Part shown: piece by piece, positions 12,667 through 25,787 of the stretch
Position numbering within the stretch: position 1 is the first letter of the stretch
How the letters are laid out: each line of letters begins with the position of its first letter
From: Antilocapra americana
Taxonomy: Eukaryota > Chordata > Mammalia > Artiodactyla > Antilocapridae
DNA length: 64,000 nucleotides
Direction: 5' to 3'
NCBI GenBank assembly: GCA_007570785.1
Contig: ML664662.1
Coordinates: 124,001 to 188,000 of the forward strand
Notes under the pieces: model-generated
Database searches by the model: none
Told to the model about the DNA's origin: nothing
What the model saw: only the letters and a program-made list of their open reading frames with translations
Made by a program: the position numbers and the translations under genes

Positions 12667-14371
12667 TGATGGTCTTTCCCCTTTTCATTTATGAGCAGAT
12701 TCCTTAACCAAAAGACGTCTATCTTCCTCAAGGATGAACACTGATTCTCCAATACCATGGTAGTCTTCAATCTAGATAAATGGAGAGAACCTCCCTCTGG
12801 GTGGCCAGGGCTGGACATGGGGGCTCTTGACTAGTCCCAGATTGAGGCCTGCATTTTGAGTTGCTTGGCCCTGTCTTGTAATAAGAGTCAAGTTGCATTT
12901 CCAAGCAGTATCCCAACCACTGGCAGGTACCTGGCTAGTGCCCTGATATGAGTACTCTGATCTCTTACTCTACTTCTCCCTACTTTTACCAGCTCCTGTC
13001 CATCAGACCAAGGCACATTTCTCCAAGGGCACTGCCCTGTCCCAGCTGTTAATGAAGTAGGAGGCTTAGTTCTCATCATTTCAAGCTTCTGTATGTTATT
13101 TGAGGAAACTAAATGGGACATCATGAAAATAAAAATCTTTCCTTCTAACCGGTACAGAGTTTCCTCTGATCTACCATACATTTTAAATAAAAATATTTTC
13201 ACTCTCTGAACCCTGAACATAATCTCCTCTGTTATGGGGGAAGAAGGGGACCCACAATTTGCAACAAAGGAACATACGCAGTACACAGGCTCAGAGCTGG
13301 TCCCAACCATCTCCTACCTAACCAGGTTTGACAATGACCAAGACTTTGTAATACAGGCTTTCTCTCTAGCTGGATTAGAAGATCTCTGACGTATTTTTCT
13401 AAACTCTGAACACCGTTCCGAGCTCTCCATAGAGTTTTGTGCTGTCTTCGAAATAAAAATGATCTTGGACTCAGGATGATGAGGTAGGGGGTGTAGAGGG
13501 AAGGGAGGAGAGGAGGGCACTGGGGCCACCTAGAGCTAGAAGAGCTGTCAAATCTGGCAGGCGGTCCCCTCCCACAGGAATTTCCCTAGGATACAAATCT
13601 TTTGTTCTGCAGATGGCTACTGGTGTACAAACAACTGCTTTCAGATTCCTTCCTGAAACCTAACTTTGATAGGAAAAAAGAAAAACACTTTAAAGAAGAT
13701 AGAAATCAAAGAGAATCAAATGGGAAGAGCCTCGTGATTTTGCTTTGGTTTATGTCATATATTTGCTCTCATTCTCTTCCAATATTAATATTTGAAGGAA
13801 GCTCAAATCCTATTATAACAAAATATCTTTAACCACTGTTAATTGCTGCAATTAATTCCTAAAATCTACTGAACAGGACTTCAGATTCAGAGTCATATTC
13901 CAAGCAAAAGTTCTCAGCATTAGGTTTAATTTGAGAATTTCTTTTTGGCAGTCAAAAGTAATCTTTTACTCCATGGATATTTTCTCACTTGTTCCCCCCT
14001 TTCCCTGCCACTGTCCCTGCTCTGTATTTTTAGTAACTTTTTTCAAACATGTGAAAATTATAAAATTTAAGCAACTTCTTCATGATGCAAGAAATAAATA
14101 TTTACCATGTACCCTGCAGAATTCAATAAGAAGTAGCAGTGTTAGAAAACAGAGTACCTCTCTCTCCTGGGATCAGTATTTTCAAGAGATGATTAGATAA
14201 ATAATTTTTTTTCTTTCTGCCTTTTTTTCCTTGATTTTATAGAGGAGGGAAGAGGTGGTAATATTTACATTGTTAAACTTGTCATTCACACTGTTATTTT
14301 CAGTTTTCAAATTGGGGGAAAGCCTATTTCATGTAAACATTTTTTCCTTGATGTTGTCATTTTAAATATAG

Positions 14372-14547
14372 GGCGCGTTGGAACACCTCATTTTATGGCC
14401 CCAGAAGTTGTCAAGAGAGAGCCTTATGGAAAACCTGTAGATGTCTGGGGTTGTGGTGTGATCCTTTTTATCCTGCTAAGCGGTTGTTTGCCTTTTTATG
14501 GAACCAAGGAAAGATTGTTTGAAGGCATTATTAAAGGAAAATACAAG
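14372..14547 (+). CDS. CASK: CASK exon: activation segment and kinase C-lobe
   Basis: Completes the split Gly codon and encodes residues about 179-236, from [13 protein letters not shown] to the KGKYK end. Visible kinase landmarks are the APE motif (MAPEVV) closing the activation segment and the [10 protein letters not shown] helix of subdomain IX, followed by the CaMK-typical [16 protein letters not shown] segment. Acceptor AG at 14370-14371, donor AAG|gtaata at 14548. Exon length 176; phase 1 in, phase 0 out. If the intron were read through, an in-frame stop would follow at about 14725-14727. All residues match CASK as I know it, without frameshift or stop. Confidence 0.97.
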
Positions 14548-16504
14548 GTAATATATTATGAATGTTTTATTTTTCCATTGAGATTAAATTATTCTGAAAA
14601 AAATGTTTTAAGTTATTGTCTCTCTGAATTGTTTATTGATGGTCAGCATAGTTACCCAGTCAGAGAAAAGTTTTTTGCTTGCATCTTTGATCCACTAGCC
14701 TTGTTAGGCAACAAAGCTCTCAAGTAAATTTCAGACTCACTCTCAGCCAAATTATCATCCAGATGACTGGCTTTAAAAAAAAACATTGCCTCACTCCTCC
14801 CTTCTCATTCCCTCTGTGCTGCCTCTAGTCTATCCCACGTATTTGAATTCCGATTCTGTGTTTAGTCCAGAAAACAGGGACCCGACTTGTCTTTGATACA
14901 GTATAAAGACCAGAGACCCGATGGATGTTCCCCTTTTCCTCCACGTTCTGGGCCCTCAGAGTCACAGAGCCACACTACAAGTCAAAATCTTTGACCACAA
15001 GTACATTCTAGCGAAACTGCCTGTTTAGCTAACTCAAATTCATAGTAATTTGTTTGTGCCCCACTTATTTCAAATAAAATTCTAGTTCAGGGAAAGAATT
15101 TGGAATACTCCTTGGAATTTACTGTGAGAGAATGTGAGCTTTTATTTTAGCCTGGTTAAAGTGTCTGTGACAGACCCAAGCCCAGATTTTAAAATATCCA
15201 TTAGCTGTCTGGTGATCGAACCTGTTTATTCAGGCTGAGCTGAAGCATAAATTTCTTTGGCCCTTCTTTGTGTAATTAGAGAAAAGGGCTTTATTTTATT
15301 ACTTCATTTCTAAAGTTAAAATGGAAATTTCATCCAGGTAATTTTAGTAATTCTTTATCTTACTTTTAGATTTAGTGTCTATTAACCTTTATTTGTTTTT
15401 GCTGTAGCATGTATGTTATTTTATTGCATTTTACATAGCTAGCACAGCTGAAAAATTTGCCACTTACCTTCCAGGACAAACTGAAATGCCAGTATCACAA
15501 CGGCATTTCATAATGTAATTTAGAACCATTTTGGTGTGATTTAAATATTTATATTCATCTTTGGCTACTGTGAATTGGAAACTACATGTTCTATTCCCAG
15601 ACTTCTGATTAGTACATTATTACTTTCATTACTAAATAATTTAAGAAGTCATTACTGACGTCATGAGTGGCTATACCAAAAAGACCTAGGAGGTTCTCGG
15701 AAATAAGCTTGGGGTTGGTTTCACTACCCTACCTTTTACATTTTATTGCCCTGTGCCACCTTGTATGGCTGATGGAATATGATGCTCTGTATGGGAAGCA
15801 CAGAGGAGTATGTGTCTGGATATCAAATCAGGGCAGTTCATTTTGACGAAGTTCTCCTTCCTCCCATTATTATTAACACATGCACTTTCTATTCAACAAA
15901 ATCACTGTTTTCGTTTTCGGCCATGCTTGGCAACATAAAAACCAAACACACAGGTTTATATTCATATAACACTACACTCCACAACTGTGAGGCCCCTAAA
16001 GTTTTTTTTCCTGTTCCTCAGTCATGTTAGAATTTTATATGGGACTTGACAAAACTTAAAGGAGAAAAAAGAAATGAAAATAAAGTAATTTCAGAGTTGT
16101 GGCCTTATTCTGTAAACCACAACTGAAGCTTGTGGAAGTGAGTCGGTGAAAATGGTCTGTACTTTTTTTCCTTGTGTACCATCAGCTTACATATAAAGGC
16201 ACACAGGTTTGTCTTTATTTAGATGAAGATCTATGGGAAAACTCTGTTAACAGAGAAAGACGTTTCATGTATAGGTTTTTCTGCTTCTCTTAGAGTCAGT
16301 TGACGATTGGGGAATAAAATCAATCCTTTCAAGGTAACTAAAAGTCTCAGGAAACTGCTTGTAAGTAATCATCTCCCTCCAATCCCTGGAAATTGTGAGT
16401 GGCTATCAGGAATGCACGGTTATGGCGTTCTCGTTGAATTTTGCCAAGTGAAATCACAGATACTAACATGTGAAAATAAACACAGTAATCTATCAGTGTA
16501 ATAA

Positions 16505-16634
16505 TAATACTAGCAATAATGATAGCTAACTCATACATAGCGCTTACTATGTTCCAGGAACTGTTCTAAGCACTTTATTTATATTAAAGCTTTTCATCCT
16601 CACAGTGACTTATGACGTAGGTACCATATAATAA
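16505..16634 (-). mobile_element. MIR SINE, antisense
   Basis: Contains 'gcgcttactatgttccagg', 'ctgttctaagcactttattt' and 'gacgtaggtacca', the complement of the MIR 3' half. Old mammalian SINE fragment. Confidence 0.8.
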
Positions 16635-18056
16635 AATCTCCCACCTGCCTTCTTGAGCTATAAGCATTTGCTAATAATAGAATTCTTCCTTTGTGTTTGT
16701 TCAGTTGCTAACTTCCTGGTTTCCAAGGCAATGTGCTTCATTCCAACAGCTTCTTGGTATTTGATTTTGTCTATTTTTAAAGCATTGAATAGTTATCTTT
16801 GTTTCTTTGTTTAGGAAAAAATTTGGACTAGTCAAATATGTCCAGAAGTTTAATTGTTTTAAAATTTCCTATTCTTAGTATTCTAGTATAATATAGTCAG
16901 ATGGATGGTGGCAGCTATACTATAATTTCCATACCTGGGGGTTTAAAGTTAATGACATATTTACTCTGACTTGGCTAACCTCACTTCCTGCTTATACTCA
17001 TGGCTTTCCTTACAAAGGCCCCAGGTTTTTAATAGCTTAGTTTGAAGTACAGATCCATCTTTACTATCAGTGATGACTCTACTGGGCCTTTAAAAAAACA
17101 CTATGATTGTGTCAGCATTCATTTTTAAATTTTTTATTACTGAAAATTTTTAACAAAATAGCAGAGATAATAGTATAATGAACCCACAGCTTTAATACTT
17201 ATCAACATCCAGCCAATCTTGTTTTTTCTATATTCTACATGCTACTAGATTATTTTAGAGCAGATCTCGAAAATATTTTATCACCCTGGTGGTTCTTAAC
17301 AACAGCAAAAATTAAAAATCCTTGATCTCTATGAGTATTTTCAAGAAAATTTTGATGACACATTTTAAATGTAATATATTTAAAATGTCATTGTTTATAA
17401 ACTACTACTGGTCTTAAATAATTTTAACTTTTTATTCTTGTTTATTAGCTTACTTGATCTTTTAAGGTCAATAGGAGAGAATACTTTAGCTAAAATATGT
17501 GCTAACACTTAATTTCAATTAATTTTTATAAAGGACAAAAATATATTTCCCAAAGTCTATAAAAGATACAATGTCACGTTATATCACTTGTTTCTGGATA
17601 TCCAATTGGTGTCTACACAGCAGGAGTTCTCAGCTGCCTCACTTTCATATTCAAATAATTAAGACTACTTTATAGCTCTGTTTTGTTCCTCCCTTATATA
17701 CTCAAGGGCTTCCCTGATGGTAAAGATATACTCAGTCTCCTAAATTAATATCAGCTACTCCTCTCTGCCAAAGAGAAAACCCTGGATTGGGCTCCCTCGT
17801 GAAAAGGACCAGGGAGTATACTTCTCAACCTCTACCCACTTCAGAAATCTTATGACCACTTTCAGATGGTTTGTCAACACCTTTCCTGAGAACAGACCAT
17901 TCAGACTTGAAAGAGAACATCATCTCCAGGATGGAGAAGAGGCAGCAAGGCTGTCTAAGCCCCATCTAATCATTCGCCTCCCTATTTCAAATTCGTCATC
18001 CAATCACAGTTTCAGTAGAATGACAGTATTTCAGCAGTCTCACAGCATTCACTTTT

Positions 18057-18722
18057 TTTTAATTTTTTTAATTGGTTTTGCCATACAATGCCATGATATC
18101 GCCAAGGGTTTACATATGCTCCCCCTCCAGAACCCCCCTCCCTCCTCCCTCTCTCCTCCCTCCCCCCAGGAAATCTCGATGCACCAGCCCCGAGCATCAA
18201 TCCTGGGCTGGCGATTGATTAGATGTATGATAATTAACATGTTTCAATGCCATTCTCCCATATCATCCCACCCTTACCCTCATCACAGAGTCCACAAGTC
18301 TATTCTATACATCTGCGTTCCTTTTGCTGTCTCACATGTTGGGTTCTCGTTACCGTCTTTCTAAATTCCATATATATGTGTTAATATACTGTATTGTTGT
18401 TTTTGCTTCTGGCTTACTTCACTCTGGATAATGGGCTCCAGTTTCGTCCATCTGAGTAGAACTGCTTCAAATGAATTTTTTTTAATGCTGAGTAATATTC
18501 CATTGTGTATATGTACCACAGCTTTCTTATCCATTCGTCAGTTGATGGGCATCTAGGTTGCTTCCATGTCCTGGCTATTGTAAACAATGCAGCGATGAAC
18601 ATTGGGGTACACGTGGCTCTTTCAATTCTGGTTTCCTCGGTGTATATGCCCAGCAGTGGGATTGCTAGGTCATATGGCAGGACTATTTGCAGCTTTTTAA
18701 GGAACCTCCACACTGTTTTCCG
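18057..18722 (-). mobile_element. 5'-truncated ruminant L1, antisense, 12-bp target duplication
   Basis: The + strand starts with the complement of a poly-A tail and the C-rich complement of the L1 3' UTR (18121-18170). It then runs into the end of ORF2, whose minus-strand frame at 18414-18752 includes the L1 phrases CTPMFIAALFTIARTWKQP and STDEWI..WYIYTMEYYSA. Perfect direct repeats gcattcactttt occur at 18045-18056 and 18723-18734. The 5' end is truncated as usual for L1, so it cannot move on its own. Confidence 0.92.
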
Positions 18723-19906
18723 GCATTCACTTTTAATTAAGGGATCTGACAAGAGAAGTGACTACCTCTTAGAATCCTGCTTGTCAGACAAAGACAGAAC
18801 ATTTTCCACTCTCTATCTACTAGGTCAAAGCCTCACATTAGCCAGAGCAAAATGTCTGATGCTAAACCTTGGCCAGATTATAATGATTCGTGTGTACTAC
18901 AATGCAAGCAGTGATTTTATTTGGCTTTAAAGTGTTGCAGACTTTATTCTGCATCTTTCTCCCATAGAAAGTGACATGGGTCTCTGCCGGTTAAAGCCGT
19001 GGCATTGCTTAAAGCTCCTGGCAACAGACAGCTCCTACATGCTCACTCAGTCAGTTTCCTGACATTAAATAGGAAGTGAGACCCTGCTCCATCTCTTCCC
19101 TCCTGTCCCCACATTCCTTCCCAACTCCAAGCCCCAAGCATCCCTTTGCATTTCTTCCTGGTTCCTGGTCTCAGACATACCCCTTTTCCCAGGAGTCTTC
19201 CAACTCTTTTCCTCAGAGATCCACAGCCTTGCTCACTAGTCCTGTGTCTTAGGAACAACTCATAATTTATTTTTTTGTTTGGCTTTAGGCAACTTACCTT
19301 GTGGCTTAGTTGTCTCATCTCTAAAAGAGGGGAAAAAGTCAGTTCACTAAGAATAATATACAAGTAAATTGTTTTTTTGTAAGGCCTATAGTAATATGTT
19401 TTTTCCTAAATGCTGAAAATGACATACAGTGACCAAAGTATCCTATTAACAAAAGCTACTTTGTGTGGCTTCACAGTTACTGCTAATTCCCAGTTTTAAA
19501 AAAACAAAATATTAAAAACACTTCTTTAAATTTTTTAAATTTTATTTTAGTCCTTACTAGATCAAAGTATTCTCATCTCTTTAGAGTCTAGATGCTAGAC
19601 TTTTTTATTTTACCTGAGATAGAACCTGGAATCGTGAATATTCTGTTCTTCAGTTATTAAAAATATTATTATATATCTAACCAGAATATGTATAAAGAAT
19701 ATTTACTGATGCAAATTCTCATGTGTTGAACAACAGGAAATGCATGACCTCAGTCCTCTTCTTCCTTAAAAAGCAAGTCTTTAGAATCCGATTTTTCTAC
19801 TTTGCTACCTGAATCTTATTCACATTGAAACAGTGTAGGAATATTAACAGTGAACATTAACATCCCACTGAACCTAACTGTGTAATTTTCCCTTCCCCCT
19901 CTTCAG

Positions 19907-20029
19907 ATGAATCCAAGGCAGTGGAGCCATATCTCTGAAAGTGCCAAAGACCTCGTACGCCGAATGCTGATGCTGGATCCCGCCGAGAGGATCACTGTTT
20001 ATGAAGCACTGAATCACCCATGGCTTAAG
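19907..20029 (+). CDS. CASK: CASK exon: end of the kinase C-lobe
   Basis: Encodes residues about 237-277: [19 protein letters not shown], then [11 protein letters not shown] and [11 protein letters not shown]. This is kinase subdomains X-XI, with the invariant-type Arg of 'DPAERIT' and the 'HPWL' signature that closes CaMK-family kinase folds. Length 123 (41 codons), phase 0 at both ends. Acceptor CAG at 19904-19906 after a C-rich tract; donor AAG|gtatgt at 20030. The ATG at its start is an internal methionine codon, not an initiation site. Confidence 0.97.
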
Positions 20030-20449
20030 GTATGTGAGCTCACAGGTGGCCATCTGCACTTTGTTTGGACAGTTCCAGTAACAAGAATGCAGTACTCTGT
20101 AAGGTGCCCCTTTCCACCCTTTTTTTTCTGTGCATTTTTTCATTAGTTTTGTTCACTTTATTTACTGTTTCTGTGCATTCTCTGTAAACATCTAAGAGGA
20201 CGTACCATTTGAGTGACATTCAGCTTCATCACAAGAGTGTACGAAAGAGGATTAAAGCAAAATCCATCCCAGAGGAAGGCTTGTTTGTTCTCTACCAACA
20301 CGTTTTCCAAAGATGCAAAACATGAGCAACAGAAAGAGCACTTAGTGTGTGATATTTAAAAAGTGATTATCATTGCTTTGGTTGTGACTATATACTTTAT
20401 AGCATTATTTTTATTTCAGTAGATACTAGATACAGATTTATTTTCTTAA

Positions 20450-20858
20450 GAAAAAGATTTTATTTTATCTTATTCATTTATTTATCGCTGTGCTGGGTGC
20501 TTCCCCGGTGGCTCAGATGGTAAAGCATCTTCCTGCAATGCAGGAGACGTGGGTTCAATCCCTGGATTGGGAAGATCCCCTGGAGAATGAAATGGCAACC
20601 CTCCAGTACTCTTGCCTGGAAAATCCCATGGATGGAGGAGCCTGGTAGGTTACAGTCCATGGGGTCACAAAGAGTCAGACACGACTGAGTGACTTCACTT
20701 TCACTTGGGTCTCCATTGCTACATGCTAGCTTTCACTAGTTGCAGCAAGAGGGGACTACTCTCTAGTTGTGGTACGCAGGCTTCTGTTGTGGAGCAGGGG
20801 CTCCAGGGTGTGTGGGCTTTAGTAGTTGTGGCTCCCAGGCTCTAGAAAAAGCACGTTT
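20450..20858 (-). mobile_element. CHR SINE, antisense, interrupted by Bov-tA
   Basis: Left part (T-rich tail, 'cattcatttatttatcgctgtgctgggt') and right part ('tctccattgctac' through 'tagtagttgtggctccc') are two halves of one antisense CHR SINE. A Bov-tA is inserted between them at a short 'tgggt' direct repeat. Confidence 0.75.
20502..20706 (+). mobile_element. Bov-tA SINE nested in a CHR SINE
   Basis: Complete head-to-tail Bov-tA (gcttccccggtggctcagat to gacttcactttcact). The surrounding CHR sequence continues on both sides, which fixes the relative age: CHR first, Bov-tA later. Confidence 0.88.
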
Positions 20859-20939
20859 TAAAAGTTCTTTTTATATGAAGTAGCGGTATTAAAGAAAATT
20901 ATAACTTGGGATTTCAGTGAGATAGTACTATTTGATGAA

Positions 20940-21090
20940 GACATTACAGTGTTCAACAGTTCCAGGAAATTCTTACTTTACAGGTGAGAAAACTAAGCCT
21001 CAGGTTAAGAATCTTGCCCCAAGTCACAAAAGTTGTTGATGTTGGAACCAGGATTCAGCCTACCACACCCCTTTCCCCTGTACTCAAGAT
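20940..21090 (-). mobile_element. MIR SINE fragment, antisense
   Basis: 'actttacaggtgagaaaact', 'cttgccccaagtcacaaaa' and 'gaaccaggattcagcc' are complementary to the MIR core. Confidence 0.7.
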
Positions 21091-21669
21091 CCTATCCCTT
21101 TCACTTACTCAAGGTCAGCACTCCCACTTGTGAGCCCTTCCCTGCATCAGCACCTTCCTATCTCTGTGGGATCTAACAAGCTACCATTTATTTTCATTAC
21201 ACACACACTTATCTTCCTAATCCTACAACCCACTCCAGCCTTTGCCCCTATTCTCTGCTCCCCTGGACAGCAAAACTCCTAGAAAGTATTATTTCTATTC
21301 ACTTTCTCCAGTTTCTCCCATCTCTTTCTCTTGAGCCCACCCTAGTCAGGGTTGCAATCCTACCAACTCCACTGAAAAAGCTCGTCAAGTCATCAAGTCA
21401 CCAGTGACCTTCACACTGCTGAGTCGAGTGGTCAGATCTCATGATTCTCCCTCTTGGCATATCAGCAATTGGACATCCATACTTCTGGAACTCTGTCCTT
21501 CCTTGGCTTCAGGGCACCTCTCTTCCTGGTTTCCCTTCTACCTCTGTGGCAGCCCCTTCTAGATCCTGCTGGTTCTTTCTCACCTCCCTGCACCATATCT
21601 TCACAATGAAGTGCTGCAGCCCCTTGCTCTTCCTCTTCCTCTTCCTGTCTACACTCAGACCCTTGGGAA

Positions 21670-21849
21670 GTGAGAGAGAAAGTTCAGTCGTGTCTGACTC
21701 TTTGTGACCCCATGGACGAGTTCTCCAGGCCAGAATACTGGAGTGGGTAGCCATTCCCTTCTCCAAGGGATCTTCCCACCCCAGGGACCAAACCCAGGTC
21801 TCCTGCATTGCAGGTGGATTCTTTCCCAGCTGAACCACCGGGGAAGCCC
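21670..21849 (-). mobile_element. Bov-tA SINE, antisense
   Basis: Reads as the complement of Bov-tA from 'cagtcgtgtctgactctttg' to 'gaaccaccggggaagcccc'. It lies inside the L2 relic. Confidence 0.88.
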
Positions 21850-22420
21850 CAGGCACTTGGAGACCTCATCTATTAGTTTTAATGGCTTCAAATGCTATCT
21901 GTATACCCTGAGTTTACACCTTTAGGCTAGACCTGTCCCCTGAAGTATTATTAATTTAGTTTACCATTTCGCTCTCTAATACCTCTCTGACTTCACCCCT
22001 TCCTACTCTCCTCTTCTCACTTTGTTCCCTCATGTCAGCCTCCTCGCTGTTTATCAGAGAGCAGGCCCGCACTTGCCTCAGCACCTGTGTTGGTCATGCC
22101 CTTTCCCTAGAATACTGTTCCCCAAGTTATCTTCATGACTTTTTCCCTCACCATCTTCAATCTTTGCTTAGATAGCTGCTTCTTAGTGAGATCTTCCCTG
22201 ACCACCCAATTTAAAATTTGAGGGAAGAAATGTCCCCTGCCACACGTATTCCCTATCCCCCTTCCCTGCCTTACTTTTTTTCCATAGCATTGGTCACCAT
22301 GAGACATACTTACATTTTACTTGTTTCTTTCTCTGTCTACTTCCTGCTGCATACAGAGGAGGAATTTTTGTCTCTTGGTTCACTTCTGTATAGAACCTTT
22401 GTAAGTGTCTGACATGTAGT

Positions 22421-22643
22421 GTGTGTGTGCTAAGTTGCTTCAGTAGTGTCTGACTCTTTGCGACCCTATGGACTATAGCCTGCCAGGTTCCTCTGTCCAT
22501 GGGATTCTCCAGGCAAGAATACTGGAGTGGGTTGCCATGCCCTCCTACAAGGGATCTTCCCCACACAGGAATCGAACCTGTCTCTCTTATACCTCCTACA
22601 TTGGCAAATGGGTTCTTTACCACTAGCGCCACCTGGGAAGCCC
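22421..22643 (-). mobile_element. Bov-tA SINE, antisense, 12-bp target duplication
   Basis: Complement of a full Bov-tA ending 'gccacctgggaagccc'. Flanking repeats ctgacatgtagt (22409-22420) and ctgacatttagt (22644-22655) differ by one base. It interrupts the L2 3' terminus. Confidence 0.9.
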
Positions 22644-23335
22644 CTGACATTTAGTAGGTGCTCATAAATATCAGTTAATGATTTAATGAGTGAATGTATA
22701 CATGTATTCACACATACTATACTACCTCCCCAGAAATTATGCAAAATAATAATATTTAAACATAAGTTAATAGTGTATCTTAACAGTGATGACATGGGAT
22801 AATAGTATGAATGAACAATGTTGAGATTCCACTAGATCTTCAGTTCAGTTCAGTTGCTCAGTCGTGTTCAACTCTTTGCGACCCCATGAATCACAGCACG
22901 CCAGGCCTTCCTGTCAATCACCAACTCCCAGAGTCTACCCAAATCCATGTCCATCGAGTTGGTGATGCCATCCAGCCATCTCATCCTCTGTCTTCCCCTT
23001 CTCTTCCTGCCCCAAGTCCTTCCCGGCATAACAGTCTGTGAGTCAACCCTTCGCCTGAGGTGGCCAAAGTACTGGAGTTTCAGTTTCAACATCACTCCTT
23101 CCAATGAACGCCCAGGACTGATCTCCTTTAGGATGGACAGGTTGAATCTCCTTGCAGTCCAAGGGACTCTCAAGAGTCTTCTCCAACACCACAGTTCAAA
23201 AGGATCAATTCTTCCACACTCAGCTTTCTTTATAATCCAACTCTAGCATGACTACTAGAAAAACCATAGCCTTGACTAGACGGACCTTTGCTGGCAAAGT
23301 AATGTCTCTGCTTTTCAATATGCTATCTAGGTTGG

Positions 23336-24220
23336 TCATAACCTTCCTTCCAAGGAGTAAGCGTCTTTTAATTTCAAGGCTGCAGTCACCATCTTCAGTG
23401 ATTTTGGAGCCCAAAAAATAGAGTCTGTCACTGTTTCCCCATCTATTTCCCATGAAGTGATGGAACCAGATGCCATGATCTTAGTTTTCTGAATGTTGAG
23501 CTTTAAGCCAACTTTTTCACTCTCCTCCTTTACTTTCATCAAGAGGCTTTTTAGTTCCTCTTCACTTTCTGCCATAAGGGTGGTGTCATCTGCATATCTG
23601 AGGTTATTGATATTTCTCCTGGCAATCTTGATTCCAGCTTGTGCTTCTGCCAGCCCAGCATTTCTCATGATGTACTCGGCATATAGGTTAAATAAGCAGG
23701 GTGACAATATACAGCCTTGACATACTCCTTTTCCTATTTGGAACCAGTCTGTTGTTCCACGTCGAGTTCTAACTGTTGCTTCCTGATCTGCATACAGGTT
23801 TCTCAAGAGACAGGTCAGATGGCCTGGTATTCCCATCCCCTTCAGAATTTTCCACAGTTTACTGTGATCCACACAGTCAAAGGCTTTGGCATAGTCAATA
23901 AAGCAGAAATAGATGTTTTTCTGGAAATCTCTTGCTTTTTCAATGATCCAGCGGATGTTAGCAATTTGATCTCTGGTTCCTCTGCCTTTTCTAAAACCAG
24001 CTTGAACATCTGCAAGTTCATGGTTCACGTATTGCTGAAGCCTGGCTTGGAGAATTTTGAGCATCACTATACTAGTGTGTGAGATGAGTGCAATCGTGCG
24101 GTAGTTCAAGCATTCTTTGGCATTGCCTTTCTTTGGGATGGAGTGAAAACACCTTTTCCAGTCCTGTGGCCATTGCTGAGTTTTCCAAATTTGCTGACAT
24201 ATTGAGTGCAGCACTTTCAC
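23336..24220 (-). pseudogene. Bov-B reverse transcriptase remnant
   Basis: The longest open piece (294 codons) of the Bov-B polyprotein. It carries RT blocks with FIDYAKAFDCVDH, QGCILSPCLFNLYAEYI and LRYADDTTLMAESEEEL. The catalytic aspartates of block 3 and of YADD are present. The frame opens only at an internal Met and ends by frameshift before the C-terminal domain. The normal element encodes endonuclease plus RT in one frame, so this is a dead fragment. The host gene does not use it. Confidence 0.9.
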
Positions 24221-25532
24221 AGCATCATCTTTCAGGATTTGACATAGCTCAACTGGAATTCAGTCACCTCCACTAGCTTTGTTCGAAGTGATGCTTTCTA
24301 AGGCCCACTTGACTTCACATTCCAGGATGTCTGGCTCTAGGTGAGTGATCACACCATCGTGATTATCTGGGTCATGAAGATCTTTTTTGTACAGTTTTTC
24401 TGTGTATTTTTGCCACCTCTTCTTAATATCTTCTGCTTCTGTTAGATCCATACCACTTCTGTCCTTTATTGTGCCCATCTTTGCATGAAATGTTCCCTTG
24501 GTATCTCTGTTTTCTTGAAGAGATCTCTAGTCTTTCCCATTCTGTTGTTTTCCTCTATTTCTTTGCACTGATCACTGAGGAAGACTTTCTTATCTTTCCT
24601 TGCTATTCTTTGGAACTCTGCATTCATATGGAAATATCTTTCCTTTTCTCCTTTGCTTTTCACTTCTCTTCTTTTCACAGCTATTTGTAAGGCCTCCTCA
24701 GACAGCCATTTTGCTTTTTTGCATTTCTTTTCCATGGGGATCATCTTAATCCCTATCTCCTGTACAATATCACAACCTCAGTCCATAGCTCATCAGGCAC
24801 TCTTTCTATCAGATCTGGTCCCTTAAATCTATTTCTCACTTCAGCTGTATAATCATAAGGGATTTGATCTAGGTCATTCCTGAATGGTCTAGTGAAAGTA
24901 GAAACCTACTTTCTTCAGTTTCAGTCTGAATTTGGCAATAAGGAGTTCATGGTCTGAGCCACAGTCAGCTCCCAGTATTGTTTTTGCTGACTGTATAGAG
25001 CTTCTCCATCTTTGGCTGCAAAGAATATAATCAATCAGATTTCGGTGTTGACTGTCTGGTGATGTCCACGTGTAGAGTGTTCTCTTGTGTTGTTGAAAGA
25101 GGGTGTTTGCTATGATCAGTGCATTCTCTTGGCAAAACTCTTTTAACCTTTGCCCTGCTTCATTCTGTACTCCAAGGCCAAATTTGCCTATTACTCCAAG
25201 TGTTTCTTGACTTCCTACTTTTGCATTCCAGTCCCCCTTAATGAAAAGGACATCTTTTTTGGGTGTTAGTTCTAAAAGGTCTTGTAGGTCTTCATAGAAC
25301 CTTTTAACTTCATCTTCTTCAGCATTACTGGTTGGGGCTTAGGCTTGGATTACCGTGATATTGAATGGTGTGCCTTGAAAACAGAGATCATTCTGTCATT
25401 TTTGAGATTGCATCCAAGTACTGCATTTCGGACTCTTTTGTTAACCATGATGGCTACTCCATTTCTTTTACTGAATTCCTGCCCACAGTAGTAGATATAA
25501 TGGTCATCTGAGTTAAATTCACCCATTCCATT

Positions 25533-25787
25533 TCATCTCAGTTCGCTGATTCCTAGAATGTCAACATTCACTCTTGTCATCTCCTGTTTGACCACTTTCA
25601 ATTTGCCTTGATTCATGGATCTAACATTCCAGGTTCCTATGCAATATTGCTCTCTACAGCATCGTACCTTGCATCTATCACCAGTCACATCCACAACTGG
25701 GTGTTGTTTTTGCTTTGGCTCCATCCCTTCATTCTTTCTGGAGTTATTTCTCCACTGATCTCCTGTATCATATTGGGCCCCTACCAA
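25533..25787 (-). pseudogene. Bov-B endonuclease N-terminal remnant
   Basis: Minus-strand frame of 84 codons containing GTWNVRSMNQGKL and VNVDILGISELR, the start of the APE-type endonuclease that nicks target DNA for RTE LINEs. It stops shortly after; further endonuclease motifs downstream lie in other frames. Confidence 0.85.

Larger units (their letters stand above)
14548..19906 (+). other. CASK: CASK intron
   Basis: Holds an antisense MIR (16505-16634) and a 5'-truncated antisense L1 (18057-18722). A 30-bp scrap resembling a Bov-tA head occurs near 17706. The stretches 14548-16500, 16640-18040 and 18740-19900 show no gene or clear repeat. The intron ends in a strong C/T tract and CAG (19904-19906). 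Confidence 0.9.
21100..22710 (+). mobile_element. L2 LINE relic with two Bov-tA insertions
   Basis: L2 ORF2-like text ('gacagcaaaactcctagaaag', 'caccagtgaccttcacactg') leads to the L2 3' end ('gaccacccaatttaaaatttg', 'tagtaggtgctcataaat'). Bov-tA copies at 21670-21849 and 22421-22643 split it. No intact frame. Confidence 0.75.

Noticed and set aside
12888..13310. A 140-codon minus frame
   Set aside because: No domain or homologue recognised, and no upstream promoter-like or downstream poly-A context; kept only as a chance frame.
14548..14727. Extension of the CASK exon frame into the intron
   Set aside because: The protein leaves the CASK sequence exactly at AAG|gtaata, so the true exon ends at 14547.
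17706..17735. Bov-tA head-like scrap
   Set aside because: Only about 30 bp match, too short to call an insertion.
17852..18364. A 170-codon + frame
   Set aside because: Its second half is the complement of an L1 3' UTR and the first half has no recognisable domain.
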